A stretch of DNA of 64,000 nucleotides. It comes from Bacteroidales bacterium (GTDB lineage: Bacteria > Bacteroidota > Bacteroidia > Bacteroidales > UBA932). The DNA is taken from NCBI GenBank assembly GCA_017962025.1, contig JAGCWD010000123.1:24219-88218 (forward strand). The letters are read 5' to 3'. Every line of letters starts with the position of its first letter. Position 1 is the stretch's first letter. Under the pieces are notes generated by a model. It was not told where the DNA came from and made no database searches. It was given only the letters and a program-made list of their open reading frames with translations. Positions 42,611 through 51,495 of the stretch are shown here, piece by piece. The position numbers and the translations under genes are program-made.

Positions 42611-43269
42611 TGAATATATTCGACATAGACAACATAGCCTTTACATTGGGCGGAGCCGGCGTCAGCTGGCTTGAACTTATCGGAGTGATTGCCGGTCTCA
42701 CCTGCGTGGTTATGGCTGGCCGTAACAACAAGTATAATTTCTGGGTAGGCTATCTTTACAATATCTTGCTCTTCATGCTGTTCTGGCAGAGGCATCTCTA
42801 TTCTGCGATGCTCCTTCAGCCGATAGCTTTTGGCATCAATGCCTTCGGCCACTGGAGATGGACCCACCCCAAGGAAGATGAGAAGAGCGCCCAGGACTCC
42901 ACGGCACTTAAGGTCAGCCGTCTTGACATGAGAGGCTGGTGCGTAGCCCTGACTGTTGTGGTCATTGCCGGTGCCGTCTGGGGATTTGTCCTAAGCAAAC
43001 TGGGGACATCATGGGGAGTAGGGACTTTCAGTCCCGATCCAACCCCATGGCTGGATTCCTTCGTACTGATGCTGACCCTTCTTGCACAGTTCCTGTCTGC
43101 GCAGAAGAAATGGGACTGCTGGATTGTCTGGCTGGTGGTAAATGCTGCCAACATCACCTTGTACCTCAGCGCCGGACTGGTGTTCATGCCGATTGTGAGT
43201 GCCCTGTATCTCATCAATGGAATCTGGTCCCTTTGGACTTGGTTCAAGTTGTATAGGGACGGAAAATAA
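42607..43269 (+). CDS. pnuC: PnuC-type vitamin transporter inside the suf operon
   Basis: 220 residues, about 7 helices. PnuC signatures are visible: [21 protein letters not shown]-like first helix region, [47 protein letters not shown], and the end [16 protein letters not shown]. PnuC takes up nicotinamide riboside; related PnuT proteins take thiamine, and the sequence alone does not separate them securely. The start overlaps the sufB stop (ATGATGA), so it is translated as part of the suf transcript. Placement of a vitamin importer in a suf operon is unusual. Confidence 0.9.
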   Translation: MMNIFDIDNIAFTLGGAGVSWLELIGVIAGLTCVVMAGRNNKYNFWVGYLYNILLFMLFWQRHLYSAMLLQPIAFGINAFGHWRWTHPKEDEKSAQDSTALKVSRLDMRGWCVALTVVVIAGAVWGFVLSKLGTSWGVGTFSPDPTPWLDSFVLMLTLLAQFLSAQKKWDCWIVWLVVNAANITLYLSAGLVFMPIVSALYLINGIWSLWTWFKLYRDGK

Positions 43270-43380
43270 GCTGTTACCTATGTGATTGATTATGAAATAA
43301 ATAAGACAACTAACGGTGCTGTTTTTTGGACGGTTTAATTAAGAAAGTACTTGATAAATAAATAGTTATATAACAGGAAT

Positions 43381-44121
43381 ATGGCTTTTTTAAAAATAAG
43401 CGGGCTTCATGCCGGGATAGGGGATAAGGAGATTCTGAAGGGAATCGACCTTGAGATCGGTTGCGGTGAAATCCATGCAGTAATGGGACCCAACGGAGCC
43501 GGAAAGAGCACTCTGTCTGCCATCCTGACCGGGAAGCCAGGCTATGAAGTTACTGCCGGTACCGTCGAATTCATGGGCAAGGATCTTCTTTCCATGAAAC
43601 CGGAAGAAAGGGCATGGGCGGGAATCTTCATGTCATTCCAGTACCCGATAGAGATTCCGGGAGTTTCTATAACTAACTTCATGAAGACCGCAATCAACTC
43701 CAGGCGCAAGGCTGAAGGCCTTGAGCCCATAAAGGGAGGAGATTTCCTCAAACACATGAAAGAGAAGATGGCGCTTGTGCAGATGAAACCGGAGTTCGCC
43801 AAGAGGGAAGTCAACGTCGGATTCTCGGGAGGAGAGAAAAAGCGAAACGAGATTTTCCAGATGGCGATGCTGGATCCTGTGCTGGCCATATTGGACGAAA
43901 CAGACAGCGGCCTAGACGTGGATGCCTTGAAGATAGTGGCCGACGGCGTGAACGCCCTTCACACTCCTGATAAATCGGCAATTGTCATCACCCATTACCA
44001 GAAACTTTTGGAATATGTACAACCGGATGCTGTCCATGTCCTGAAAGACGGACGAATAGTTGCTGACGGCGGGAGGGAACTGATTGACAAGATAGAGAAA
44101 GATGGGTTCGAGCAGTTCTAA
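43381..44121 (+). CDS. sufC: Fe-S assembly ATPase SufC
   Basis: 246 residues. Complete ABC-type ATPase: Walker A GPNGAGKST near 36-44, FSGGEKKRNEIFQMAMLDP with the SufC-specific form of the signature, Walker B LAILDETDSGLD, His switch ITHYQK. It pairs with SufB and SufD. It is separated from pnuC by 111 bp of AT-rich DNA with no recognisable feature, and overlaps the next gene by 20 bases. Confidence 0.97.
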   Translation: MAFLKISGLHAGIGDKEILKGIDLEIGCGEIHAVMGPNGAGKSTLSAILTGKPGYEVTAGTVEFMGKDLLSMKPEERAWAGIFMSFQYPIEIPGVSITNFMKTAINSRRKAEGLEPIKGGDFLKHMKEKMALVQMKPEFAKREVNVGFSGGEKKRNEIFQMAMLDPVLAILDETDSGLDVDALKIVADGVNALHTPDKSAIVITHYQKLLEYVQPDAVHVLKDGRIVADGGRELIDKIEKDGFEQF

Positions 44122-44746
44122 AAAGGTCTATGTACTTTCGGCAGAGAGTTCGGCCGGTGCGTTTGTCAAACCACCGTCCAGATTAACCGTCGGTGCAAGA
44201 GAAACCCTGGACATGACGGTAATAGTCCTCCCCGGTGTTTCTGCTGACATTCCACTGACCATTGACTTGACAGGCCTGGGTGCGGAGGTCAATCTGAAAG
44301 GGATTTATCTCAGCACCGGCACTGATGAGGTGTCTTTCAGCATCACCATGAATCACCTCGTTGGAGGATGCAGGTCCAGGCAGCTTTTCAACGGACTGGC
44401 CTCTGGTTCGGCCAAATGCTCTTTCTTTGGTAAGATAATAGTTGCTCCTGACGCCCAGCAGACAGAGGCTTACCAGGAGAACCATAATATCGTCTTGACG
44501 GATGAAGCTTCGGTCAACACTAAGCCACAGCTTGAAATCTATGCCGACGATGTCAAGTGTTCCCATGGTGCCACAGTCGGAAAACTCAACGAAGACGAAC
44601 AATTCTACATGCGGTCCCGTGGAATCCCTGAAGACGAGGCAAAAGTCCTTCAGATGATTTCTTTCGTGGCTCCTGTGCTGAACGGCCTTGAGGATGAAGC
44701 CCTGATGGCCAGAATAGAATCCGCCATCCGTTCACTCGCCATATGA
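44102..44746 (+). CDS. sufD: SufD-like protein, short form
   Basis: 214 residues, about half the normal SufD size (about 430). It keeps the C-terminal beta-helix core and the conserved tail: NHLVGGCRSRQLFNGLASGSAK, TDEASVNTKPQLEIYADDVKCSHGATVGKLNEDEQFYMRSRGI, and the short terminal helices. The His of KCSHGAT corresponds to the SufD histidine involved in iron acquisition in the E. coli complex. The N-terminal domain and the first part of the helix are missing. The frame starts inside sufC (20-base overlap) and is intact, so it looks like a minimal SufD rather than a pseudogene, but this is not proven. Confidence 0.85.
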   Translation: MGSSSSKKVYVLSAESSAGAFVKPPSRLTVGARETLDMTVIVLPGVSADIPLTIDLTGLGAEVNLKGIYLSTGTDEVSFSITMNHLVGGCRSRQLFNGLASGSAKCSFFGKIIVAPDAQQTEAYQENHNIVLTDEASVNTKPQLEIYADDVKCSHGATVGKLNEDEQFYMRSRGIPEDEAKVLQMISFVAPVLNGLEDEALMARIESAIRSLAI

Positions 44747-45597
44747 TTCTCCGGACAAATGTGAAGCTGAACTTCGGGCTGAACGTGATTCGAAAACGGC
44801 CTGATGGCTACCATGACATCGAGACTCTTTTCGTCCCGTGCCATGAGTTCGGAGACACGCTGGAGGTAATCACCGGTGATGACTACAGCCGTACTTCGGC
44901 TTCCTTGTTCGGCCGCTATGGTTCAGTTGCACAGGGAATCTCTGAGGATGGTAAATTGATGATCTCTATTGCAAAGGACGAAGGTATTGACTGGGATCCG
45001 CTTAAGGATCTCTGTGCCAAGGCATATTATCTCCTGGCAGAAGATTTCAAGCTGCCGCCGGTAAAGATATTCCTTGAAAAGACGGCTCCCGTAGGAGCGG
45101 GGCTTGGAGGCGGATCTGCCGATGCCGCTTTCACCCTGAAGGCACTGAACGAAATCTGCGCCCTTGGCCTTTCGGAAGAGAGGCTTTCTGAATATGCTTC
45201 CAGACTCGGCAGCGACTGCGCTTTCTTTATCTGGAACCGTCCCATGTTCGGCACGGGCCGTGGCGAAATACTGGAACCGTTCGATTTGGACCTTTCTGGC
45301 TATGAAGTCAAGGTCCTTGTCCCCGAGGGCATCTCCGTTTCTACCAAGGAGGCATATGATGGCATCATTCCAAGAAGTTCCGTCGAGGGACCTATAGTCC
45401 CTTTGATGGACTTGAAGGAGGCTTTGATGCAGCCCGTTGAGGAGTGGAAGGGATTGGTGGTCAATGATTTCGAGACAACGGTGTTCAAGAAGCATCCGGA
45501 GCTTGCAGCAATTAAACAGTCCCTTTATGACAGCGGGGCAGTATATGCTGCGATGTCAGGATCCGGATCAGCTGTTTTTGCTCTGTACAGGAAATAA
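44743..45597 (+). CDS. ispE: 4-diphosphocytidyl-2-C-methyl-D-erythritol kinase
   Basis: 284 residues, a GHMP kinase that phosphorylates CDP-ME in the MEP pathway. Marks: RTNVKLNFGLNVIRKRPDGYHDIETLF with the substrate Lys/Asn/Tyr-His region, the ATP loop PVGAGLGGGSADAA near 108-121, and SGSGSAVFAL at the C-terminus. The ATG overlaps the sufD stop by four bases, putting an isoprenoid gene in the suf transcript; IspG and IspH in this pathway are Fe-S enzymes, which may explain the link. Confidence 0.95.
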   Translation: MILRTNVKLNFGLNVIRKRPDGYHDIETLFVPCHEFGDTLEVITGDDYSRTSASLFGRYGSVAQGISEDGKLMISIAKDEGIDWDPLKDLCAKAYYLLAEDFKLPPVKIFLEKTAPVGAGLGGGSADAAFTLKALNEICALGLSEERLSEYASRLGSDCAFFIWNRPMFGTGRGEILEPFDLDLSGYEVKVLVPEGISVSTKEAYDGIIPRSSVEGPIVPLMDLKEALMQPVEEWKGLVVNDFETTVFKKHPELAAIKQSLYDSGAVYAAMSGSGSAVFALYRK

Positions 45598-45610
45598 ATA
45601 AAGCTTAACT

Positions 45611-46144
45611 GTGTTTAAAGTCAGCGAAATAATAACCACACCTCCTGTTGAATTCTCCAGCCCGCTCCAGCAGCTTGTCTATAAGACGTTGGAACAGCTG
45701 GGAATCCCTTTCGAGAGGGTCGATACCGATCCGGGACTCACTATGGAGGATTGTCTCAACATAGATAAAAAGATAGGGACCAGGATAGTGAAGACCATCT
45801 TCCTTTGCAACCGCCAGCAGACTGAATTCTACATCTATGTAACTACGGATGAGAAGCCATTCGTAACCAAGGATTTCTGCAGGGCTTTGGGGATTCCGAG
45901 AGTTTCGTTTGCCCCGGCAGACAAGCTGGAGGAAATAACGGGAGTCAAGGTCGGGGCGACTACAATCCTAAGCGCAGTTCTGCCTTCTGCGAAAGACGTC
46001 CATCTTGTAATGGACAGAGGCGTTTCCGAAAATGAATGGTACGCGTGTACTGATGGGACAGCCACCTGCTTCCTCAAATTAAGGACAAGGGATTTGCTGG
46101 ATAAGTATATTCATTCAACGGGACATGAGATGGTCTTCATCTGA
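45611..46144 (+). CDS. YbaK/EbsC-type prolyl-tRNA editing protein
   Basis: 177 residues, starting at GTG 45611. It matches the YbaK/ProX superfamily of trans-editing enzymes that hydrolyse mis-charged aminoacyl-tRNA (usually Ala or Cys on tRNA-Pro). Marks: EFSSPLQQLVYKTLEQLGIPFERVDTDPG, KIGTRIVKTIFLCNRQQTEFYIYV with the conserved Lys, PRVSFAPADKLEEITGVKVGATT and the C-terminal strand. The assigned member type (ProX-like, alanyl specificity) is likely from length and pattern, not proven. Confidence 0.87.
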   Translation: MFKVSEIITTPPVEFSSPLQQLVYKTLEQLGIPFERVDTDPGLTMEDCLNIDKKIGTRIVKTIFLCNRQQTEFYIYVTTDEKPFVTKDFCRALGIPRVSFAPADKLEEITGVKVGATTILSAVLPSAKDVHLVMDRGVSENEWYACTDGTATCFLKLRTRDLLDKYIHSTGHEMVFI

Positions 46145-46171
46145 TGCCGCAATGTTCACATTACCGAAAAA

Positions 46172-47971
46172 ATGACGTATCTTTATACCATGGCCCCTCA
46201 AAAAAAGGACATATTCAAATGGATAGCAGTGGCCGTGGCGGTAGTGGCGGCAGCAGTCTCCTGTATCCTGCTTCAAAGATGGGAGGAATACACCTTCTTT
46301 TACAGGGAACAAAGCCAGCTTTTCCTCTTTGACCGCCCTGACATACTGTCCAAGTTGGGGGGCATTGGTGGATTTGCCCTTGTTGCATCACAGTTCATCG
46401 TACAGTTCTTCAAGCTTTCCTGGGCGGGCTCAGTCCTGACTGCGTTGTTGGGAGTTTGTGCAGCCCTTATTCTTTGGAAAACAGTAAGAAAGACCGGTGC
46501 CTCACAAGCTGCTTTTCCACTTTGTTTCCTTCCGGTTTTCTTCCAGGAAGGTGCGTTGGGCGATTCGCTGTACTACTATCAGGGATTCGTGGCATTTGTG
46601 ACCATCGTTGTTTTCCTGTGGTTGTATGTTTCCTTGTTCCAGAAAAAGAGCAAGCTGGTAAAGGTTGTTGCAGGAGTAGTGATCTCAGCACTTCTCTATT
46701 GGATGGTCGGCTCTGTGGCTTTACTTTTTGCTGTCTGCATCATTATCTTGGACGCACTACATGGTAGTGATGGCTGGTATTATGGGGCTGCCTCCCTGGC
46801 GGTTGTCCTTCTTTTCGCATGGGCGGCCGTCCGTTTAGGATTCATCCAGAGCATGAGAATGGCCATCCTTCAGGATTTCTACTATGAGCCTCTGATCCAT
46901 CCGGGTTTATATATTCATGCATCATGGATTGCGCTTCCGCTTGTTGTGGCCATGGCTGTTCTGGCAGGTAAGCTGAAAGGAAATGCGACCCAGATCGTCG
47001 TGGCTTGTGCCGCCATCCTTCTGTCCTTGACCGCCCTTCTGAGGATTCCCTCCCACATGGACAAGAAATATTACGACATGCTTCGTCTGAATCACTTCGT
47101 GGTGGCAGGAGAGTGGGATTCCATCCTTTCCGACAGGACTGCCAGACATGAGAATTTCCTTATGATGAATGTCCGCAACCTAGCCCTTTCTCACAAGGGG
47201 CAGTTGCTTGACAAACTCTTCGACTATCCCCAGAGCGGGTTCATGTCCCTCGTGGCTGCCGATGATCAGAGCGACAGGATACTGGATGTCATCGCCCTGG
47301 ACAGCCACATCTACTATCAGATGGGCAATGTGGCGCATTCCCAGAATAAGGCATTTGACGCAAGTGTGGGAGTGCGTTTCGGCAGCCCCGCGATGATGAT
47401 GCGCCTGATAAGGACGAACCTGGCCTGGGGTGCCTACGGGGTTGCAGGGAAATATATTTCAGAAATGGAAAAGACCTGGGGTTATCGGAAGGAGGCCCAC
47501 GAAATGCGCCGTTTCCTCTGGAATGATGAGGCTGTTGAGGCAGATTCCGAACTCGGGTACTTGAGACGATGTATCCCGCCCGTTGACCATTTCGTAGGAA
47601 TGGATCCTCACAAGGATCTTGAATTGATCCTGAGCGTTGAGCCCGACAATACTGCCGCCAGGGACTATTATGTGGCCTACATGCTACTTGCCAAGGATGT
47701 AGAAGGTCTCAAGTCTTATATTGAAAACGATCCAAAGGCCTACAATCCTGACGGCTCCCTTCACATCCATCTCCAAGAAGCGGTCCTGGTTTACTCGGAG
47801 GAGGACGAGACCTACTGTAGGGAGCATGGTGTCACTGACGGGACTTTCAACCGTTATCAGTCTTTCAAGAGAAAGTTCCTGGAACTCGGAGCCAGCAACG
47901 GCAATCCCATAAGGGATATGAAGTCCTTCTCGGACACTTTCTGGTACTATTTCATGTTCAAAAAGATCTGA
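46172..47971 (+). CDS. DUF6057-type polytopic membrane protein
   Basis: 599 residues. About 9-10 membrane helices in the first 290 residues (IAVAVAVVAAAVSCILL, FALVASQFIVQFF, VLTALLGVCAALILW and others), then about 300 residues of soluble, TPR-like helical sequence (DKKYYDMLRLNHFVVAGEWD, IYYQMGNVAHSQNKAF, LELILSVEPDNTAARDYYVA). I recognise the DUF6057 pattern; no function is known. The start could be ATG 46172 or ATG 46190, since a TATCTTTA element at 46176-46183 overlaps the first. It overlaps the CxxCH lipoprotein by one base (TGATG), so the two are co-translated. Confidence 0.8.
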   Translation: MTYLYTMAPQKKDIFKWIAVAVAVVAAAVSCILLQRWEEYTFFYREQSQLFLFDRPDILSKLGGIGGFALVASQFIVQFFKLSWAGSVLTALLGVCAALILWKTVRKTGASQAAFPLCFLPVFFQEGALGDSLYYYQGFVAFVTIVVFLWLYVSLFQKKSKLVKVVAGVVISALLYWMVGSVALLFAVCIIILDALHGSDGWYYGAASLAVVLLFAWAAVRLGFIQSMRMAILQDFYYEPLIHPGLYIHASWIALPLVVAMAVLAGKLKGNATQIVVACAAILLSLTALLRIPSHMDKKYYDMLRLNHFVVAGEWDSILSDRTARHENFLMMNVRNLALSHKGQLLDKLFDYPQSGFMSLVAADDQSDRILDVIALDSHIYYQMGNVAHSQNKAFDASVGVRFGSPAMMMRLIRTNLAWGAYGVAGKYISEMEKTWGYRKEAHEMRRFLWNDEAVEADSELGYLRRCIPPVDHFVGMDPHKDLELILSVEPDNTAARDYYVAYMLLAKDVEGLKSYIENDPKAYNPDGSLHIHLQEAVLVYSEEDETYCREHGVTDGTFNRYQSFKRKFLELGASNGNPIRDMKSFSDTFWYYFMFKKI

Positions 47972-49476
47972 TGGCCATGAAAGAGATGAAAAGAATCCTG
48001 AGATTATTCATGGTGCCGGTACTTCTGGTTGCTGTGTCCTGCTCTTCGGGAGTAAAAGCTTCCGGAGAACTGAAAGGCTTGCCTGAAGGGATGTTCCCGG
48101 ATTATTCCGAGGTTACCGTTCCATGCAACATAGCGCCGTTGGATTTCACCGTTGGTGATGGAGAGAAAGCTTTTCTTGAGATTGATGCCCCGGGAGGCGG
48201 CAGGATAGCTGTCAAATCCGGGAAATATGGTTTCAGGATTCCTCTCCGCAAGTGGAGGAATCTTCTCGTCGCCTCAAAGGGCGGGAGCCTGCAATTCACC
48301 GTGTCTGTACTCAGGGACGGGAAATGGTTGTCTTATGAGCCGTTCAAGGTAAACGTCAGTGAATATGAGGCCGATCCTTATGTGGCATACCGTCTTATTG
48401 CTCCCGGCTATGGCCTATGGAACAAAATGGGACTATACCAAAGGAATATTACTGACTTCAAGCAGACTCCAATCTACGAGAACCGGCTGACTGACAACAA
48501 TTGTGTCAACTGCCATTCATTCAGGATGCAGGATCCTTCCAGGATGGTCTTCCACATGAGGGCGGCCAACGGAGGAACAGTCTTCATGGATGGAAAACAG
48601 ATTGAGAAACTCAATACCAAGACCGACAAGACAATCTCCAATCTGGTCTATCCCTACTGGCATCCCGAGGGCCACTATATAGCATTTTCCGTGAACAGGA
48701 CTTTTCAGTCATTCCATGCTGCCGACCACAACAGGATTGAAGTGTTCGATGCCGCTTCAGACGTGGTAGTCATGGACACAGAAAAAATGGAGGTGTTCTC
48801 TAATCCGGAACTCATGCGCGATGACGCGTTTGAGACTTTCCCGACATTCTCGCCGGATGGAAAGAGTCTTTATTTCTGTTCGGCACCGGCCGTCGATCCT
48901 ATGCCCGATGGTTACAAGAATGTGCATTACAATCTCTGCAGGGTCGATTTCGATCCTATAACAGGAACGGTGGGTTCCAGGATAGATACCCTATTCCATG
49001 CGGCTGATTCATCAAGCGCATCCTTCCCCAGGATTTCACCTGATGGGAAGACTCTCGTCTTCACCAAGCACGGGTATGGCAATTTCTCGATCTGGCATAA
49101 GGATGCGGACCTTTATGCGGTTGACCTTGAAAGCAGATCCATCCACCCTCTTTCTGAAGTTAATGCTCACGGAGTTGACAGCTATCACAGCTGGAGTTCC
49201 AACAGCCGCTTCATGGTGTTCTCCAGCCGTCGTATTGATGGATTGTACACTCGCCTCTACATGACCTATGTTGATGAATCAGGCCAAGAACACAAGCCGT
49301 TCCTGCTGCCACAACGCAATCCGCAGAAATATTACGAGGATTTGATGTTCTCCTACAATATTCCCGAATTCATCAAAGGTCCGGTCAAGGCTGACCGCCA
49401 CCGCATCGGCCGCACGATGCGCACTTCTTCCGGCACAAATCTATCCTTCCGGGAATCACCTGTTATTCGGAGATAG
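47971..49476 (+). CDS. TolB-like propeller lipoprotein with CxxCH motif
   Basis: 501 residues, lipoprotein signal with Cys24 (LLVAVSCSSG). After a strand-rich N-terminal domain (about 30-150), it carries NNCVNCHSFRMQDPS with CVNCH at 178-182, a c-type heme attachment motif, then a TolB/PD40-like propeller (YWHPEGHYIAFSVNR, FPTFSPDGKSLYFC, FPRISPDGKTLVFTKHG, YHSWSSNSRFMVFSSRRIDG). A cytochrome c-like propeller exposed to the periplasm is the simplest reading. Co-translated with the DUF6057 protein, so they may act together. It converges on aroDA with a 14-base overlap. Confidence 0.78.
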   Translation: MAMKEMKRILRLFMVPVLLVAVSCSSGVKASGELKGLPEGMFPDYSEVTVPCNIAPLDFTVGDGEKAFLEIDAPGGGRIAVKSGKYGFRIPLRKWRNLLVASKGGSLQFTVSVLRDGKWLSYEPFKVNVSEYEADPYVAYRLIAPGYGLWNKMGLYQRNITDFKQTPIYENRLTDNNCVNCHSFRMQDPSRMVFHMRAANGGTVFMDGKQIEKLNTKTDKTISNLVYPYWHPEGHYIAFSVNRTFQSFHAADHNRIEVFDAASDVVVMDTEKMEVFSNPELMRDDAFETFPTFSPDGKSLYFCSAPAVDPMPDGYKNVHYNLCRVDFDPITGTVGSRIDTLFHAADSSSASFPRISPDGKTLVFTKHGYGNFSIWHKDADLYAVDLESRSIHPLSEVNAHGVDSYHSWSSNSRFMVFSSRRIDGLYTRLYMTYVDESGQEHKPFLLPQRNPQKYYEDLMFSYNIPEFIKGPVKADRHRIGRTMRTSSGTNLSFRESPVIRR

Positions 49477-51490
49477 ATCCCCAGATATCGTAGAAGGCGG
49501 GGAAGGATTTGGCGACACAGGCGGTGTCATCGATGACTATGGGACTATCAGCACCTAATGAGGCGACAGTCAAGGCCATAGCCATGCGATGGTCGTGGAA
49601 TGAGGAGTAATTTCCACCTTTCAGGAGATTGCCTTTCAGCAGACGACTTTCCAGTGTCTGTCCTTCAATTGTAAGGCAGTCGCCTTCTGCATGTGCCCCG
49701 ACACCCATCTTTCCCAAGGTTTCCAGAATGGCTTTTCCGCGGTCGCTTTCCTTACTGGCAAGTCTCTTGAATCCAAGGATATGGCTTTCGCCGTTGCAGA
49801 AGGCAGCCATTATCGACACAGCGGGGAATAAATCGGGACAGTTGTTCAGATCAGTGTCAAAAGCTCTGAGTGGAGCCCTCTGGGCAGTGATGACTCCTGT
49901 TTCATCCATTTGGGAAAGACTTGCTCCGGCTTCCATCAGGATGTCCATTATCGAGATGTCTGCCTGAAGGGACGAAGTGTCAAGGCCGGAGAGTTGGACC
50001 TTTCCGAAAACGGCACCCGCGACCAGGAAATTTGCTGCTGCGCTCCAGTCCCCTTCAATGTCGAAAGATGCGGGAATATATTTCTGTCCTCCCTTTACCT
50101 TGAAGGTTACACCAGTGCATAGGCTCCAGTCCTGGTTTTCCATGAACTCTTCATCCCCTTCCATCTCACTTCCAATCCTTATTCCGAATTTACGGAGGAC
50201 ATCTATGGTGATGAACATGTAGGGAATGCTCTTGGGGTCATGGACATGGATGGTAGAATCCCCTTGAAGCAGGGGCAGAGCCATGAGAAGGCCAGAGATC
50301 AACTGGGAACCATCCTTTCCGGAAATGTCATTCTTCCCAGGAAGGAGCGGTCCCTGGACAGACAGAGGAACCTTGAGTTCTCCTGCCTGGTCTCCCAGAG
50401 GTCTGACCACGGTTCCGAATCTTGCCATTATCTCCGTTGCGCCTTTCAATGGACGGTTTGGGAGTGTCCCTTCTCCGGTGATGTCCACAATCTTCGGCAA
50501 GGTCCCACCGGACTGCATCGCAGCCACAAGAGGAATCATCAGCCTGGTGAGAAGACCCGACTCGCCCATATGGAGAGATGACAGGTTTTGAGAAGGACCC
50601 TGGCCCTTCGGCGAGCTCAAGGACCGATTTGTTACAGTGACAGCGGTTCCTTCCACGGTAACATCAGCTCCAAGGGCTACGGCAACCTTCAGTGCGGCTT
50701 CATTATCCCCGCAGGAAGAGTAACCGCCAAGGCAGGAAGTACCATCGGCCAGGGCAGCTGCGATGATTGCCCTTTGGGCGAAGCTTTTTGATGAAGGCAT
50801 GCCCAGAATCTTGGTCCCGGGAAGGGGTTTCCGTTCTCCATACACCTTTTCGGTCATCTTGGAATAAGGCCATTGACCCGGAGCAGCTGCTTCGTCTTCG
50901 GAAAGAGCCGCATAAGTGAAAGGGGCTCCTTTTTCAAGACAGCTTATGCGGCTGTTCTTTCCGGCTTCTCCCATGGCAAAAGCTACGAGTCTTCCAATGG
51001 GCTCTTTATCGTACAACGACATAAGCCTTTCTACGTCACTGTCATCTTTTGCCATGGCAACGACCTTGATAACCTCTCCTCCGAATTTCTTGCATCTTTC
51101 CGCGGTTTCAAAGAGGGTTTCTTCTGAAGGAACCCCCTCGAAAAAATGGCAGGACCGGATCATGGTAGTGCCATGCTCATTGCATGCACGCCTGAGACGT
51201 TTTCCGATTTCTTTTGGAGCCTCGATTTCCAAATCAACAAAGGCGGCTCCGGCTTCGATTGCAGCCATCAACTTGGATTCGGTCTCTTCCCAGGTCCCTG
51301 ATCCGTCTCCGGCTACCCGGCAGGTAGCGATAAGAGGTGTGTCGGAATATGAGAACAGTTCCTCGATTCCCTCAATGTCCAGCGGACATCTGTCCAGGCG
51401 GATTTCAGCCATCTGGACAGAAGGGATGCTGTTTTCCAGCAGTCCGAAGATCTCCTCAAGGGTTTTATTCTGAATGGTGACGCAGATCAT
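49463..51490 (-). CDS. aroDA: Fused 3-dehydroquinate dehydratase (type I) / EPSP synthase
   Basis: 675 residues. Residues 1-225 are type I dehydroquinate dehydratase: AEIRLDRC near 28-35, a His in MIRSCHFFEG, and Schiff-base Lys in GEVIKVVAMAKDD. Residues about 235-675 are EPSP synthase (AroA): SKSFAQRAIIAAALADGTS, GESGLLTRLMIPLV, GTLPNRPLKGATEIM, SKESDRGKAI, and HDHRMAMALTVASL. One chain carries shikimate-pathway steps 3 and 6. AroA and AroD are usually separate in bacteria, and this fusion skips the intermediate enzyme steps (aroE, aroK). A short palindrome lies in frame at about residue 290. It is preceded by aroB, 5 bp upstream. Confidence 0.93.
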   Translation of the reverse strand: MICVTIQNKTLEEIFGLLENSIPSVQMAEIRLDRCPLDIEGIEELFSYSDTPLIATCRVAGDGSGTWEETESKLMAAIEAGAAFVDLEIEAPKEIGKRLRRACNEHGTTMIRSCHFFEGVPSEETLFETAERCKKFGGEVIKVVAMAKDDSDVERLMSLYDKEPIGRLVAFAMGEAGKNSRISCLEKGAPFTYAALSEDEAAAPGQWPYSKMTEKVYGERKPLPGTKILGMPSSKSFAQRAIIAAALADGTSCLGGYSSCGDNEAALKVAVALGADVTVEGTAVTVTNRSLSSPKGQGPSQNLSSLHMGESGLLTRLMIPLVAAMQSGGTLPKIVDITGEGTLPNRPLKGATEIMARFGTVVRPLGDQAGELKVPLSVQGPLLPGKNDISGKDGSQLISGLLMALPLLQGDSTIHVHDPKSIPYMFITIDVLRKFGIRIGSEMEGDEEFMENQDWSLCTGVTFKVKGGQKYIPASFDIEGDWSAAANFLVAGAVFGKVQLSGLDTSSLQADISIMDILMEAGASLSQMDETGVITAQRAPLRAFDTDLNNCPDLFPAVSIMAAFCNGESHILGFKRLASKESDRGKAILETLGKMGVGAHAEGDCLTIEGQTLESRLLKGNLLKGGNYSSFHDHRMAMALTVASLGADSPIVIDDTACVAKSFPAFYDIWGSISE
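50601..50626. repeat. REP-like short palindrome embedded in coding sequence (copy 2)
   Basis: On the minus strand it reads as CGGTCCTTGAGC followed by TCGCCGAAGGGCCA: the same arms and about 20 of 24 core positions as the copy at 8791-8818. It lies in frame in aroDA, encoding RSLSSPKGQG between two strands of the EPSP synthase domain. Confidence 0.5.
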
Positions 51491-51495
51491 AGTCC

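Noticed and set aside
44102-44746. SufD as a broken pseudogene
   Set aside because: No stop or frameshift remnant of the N-terminal half is present; the frame is intact, overlaps sufC and couples to ispE, so a short functional form is more likely.
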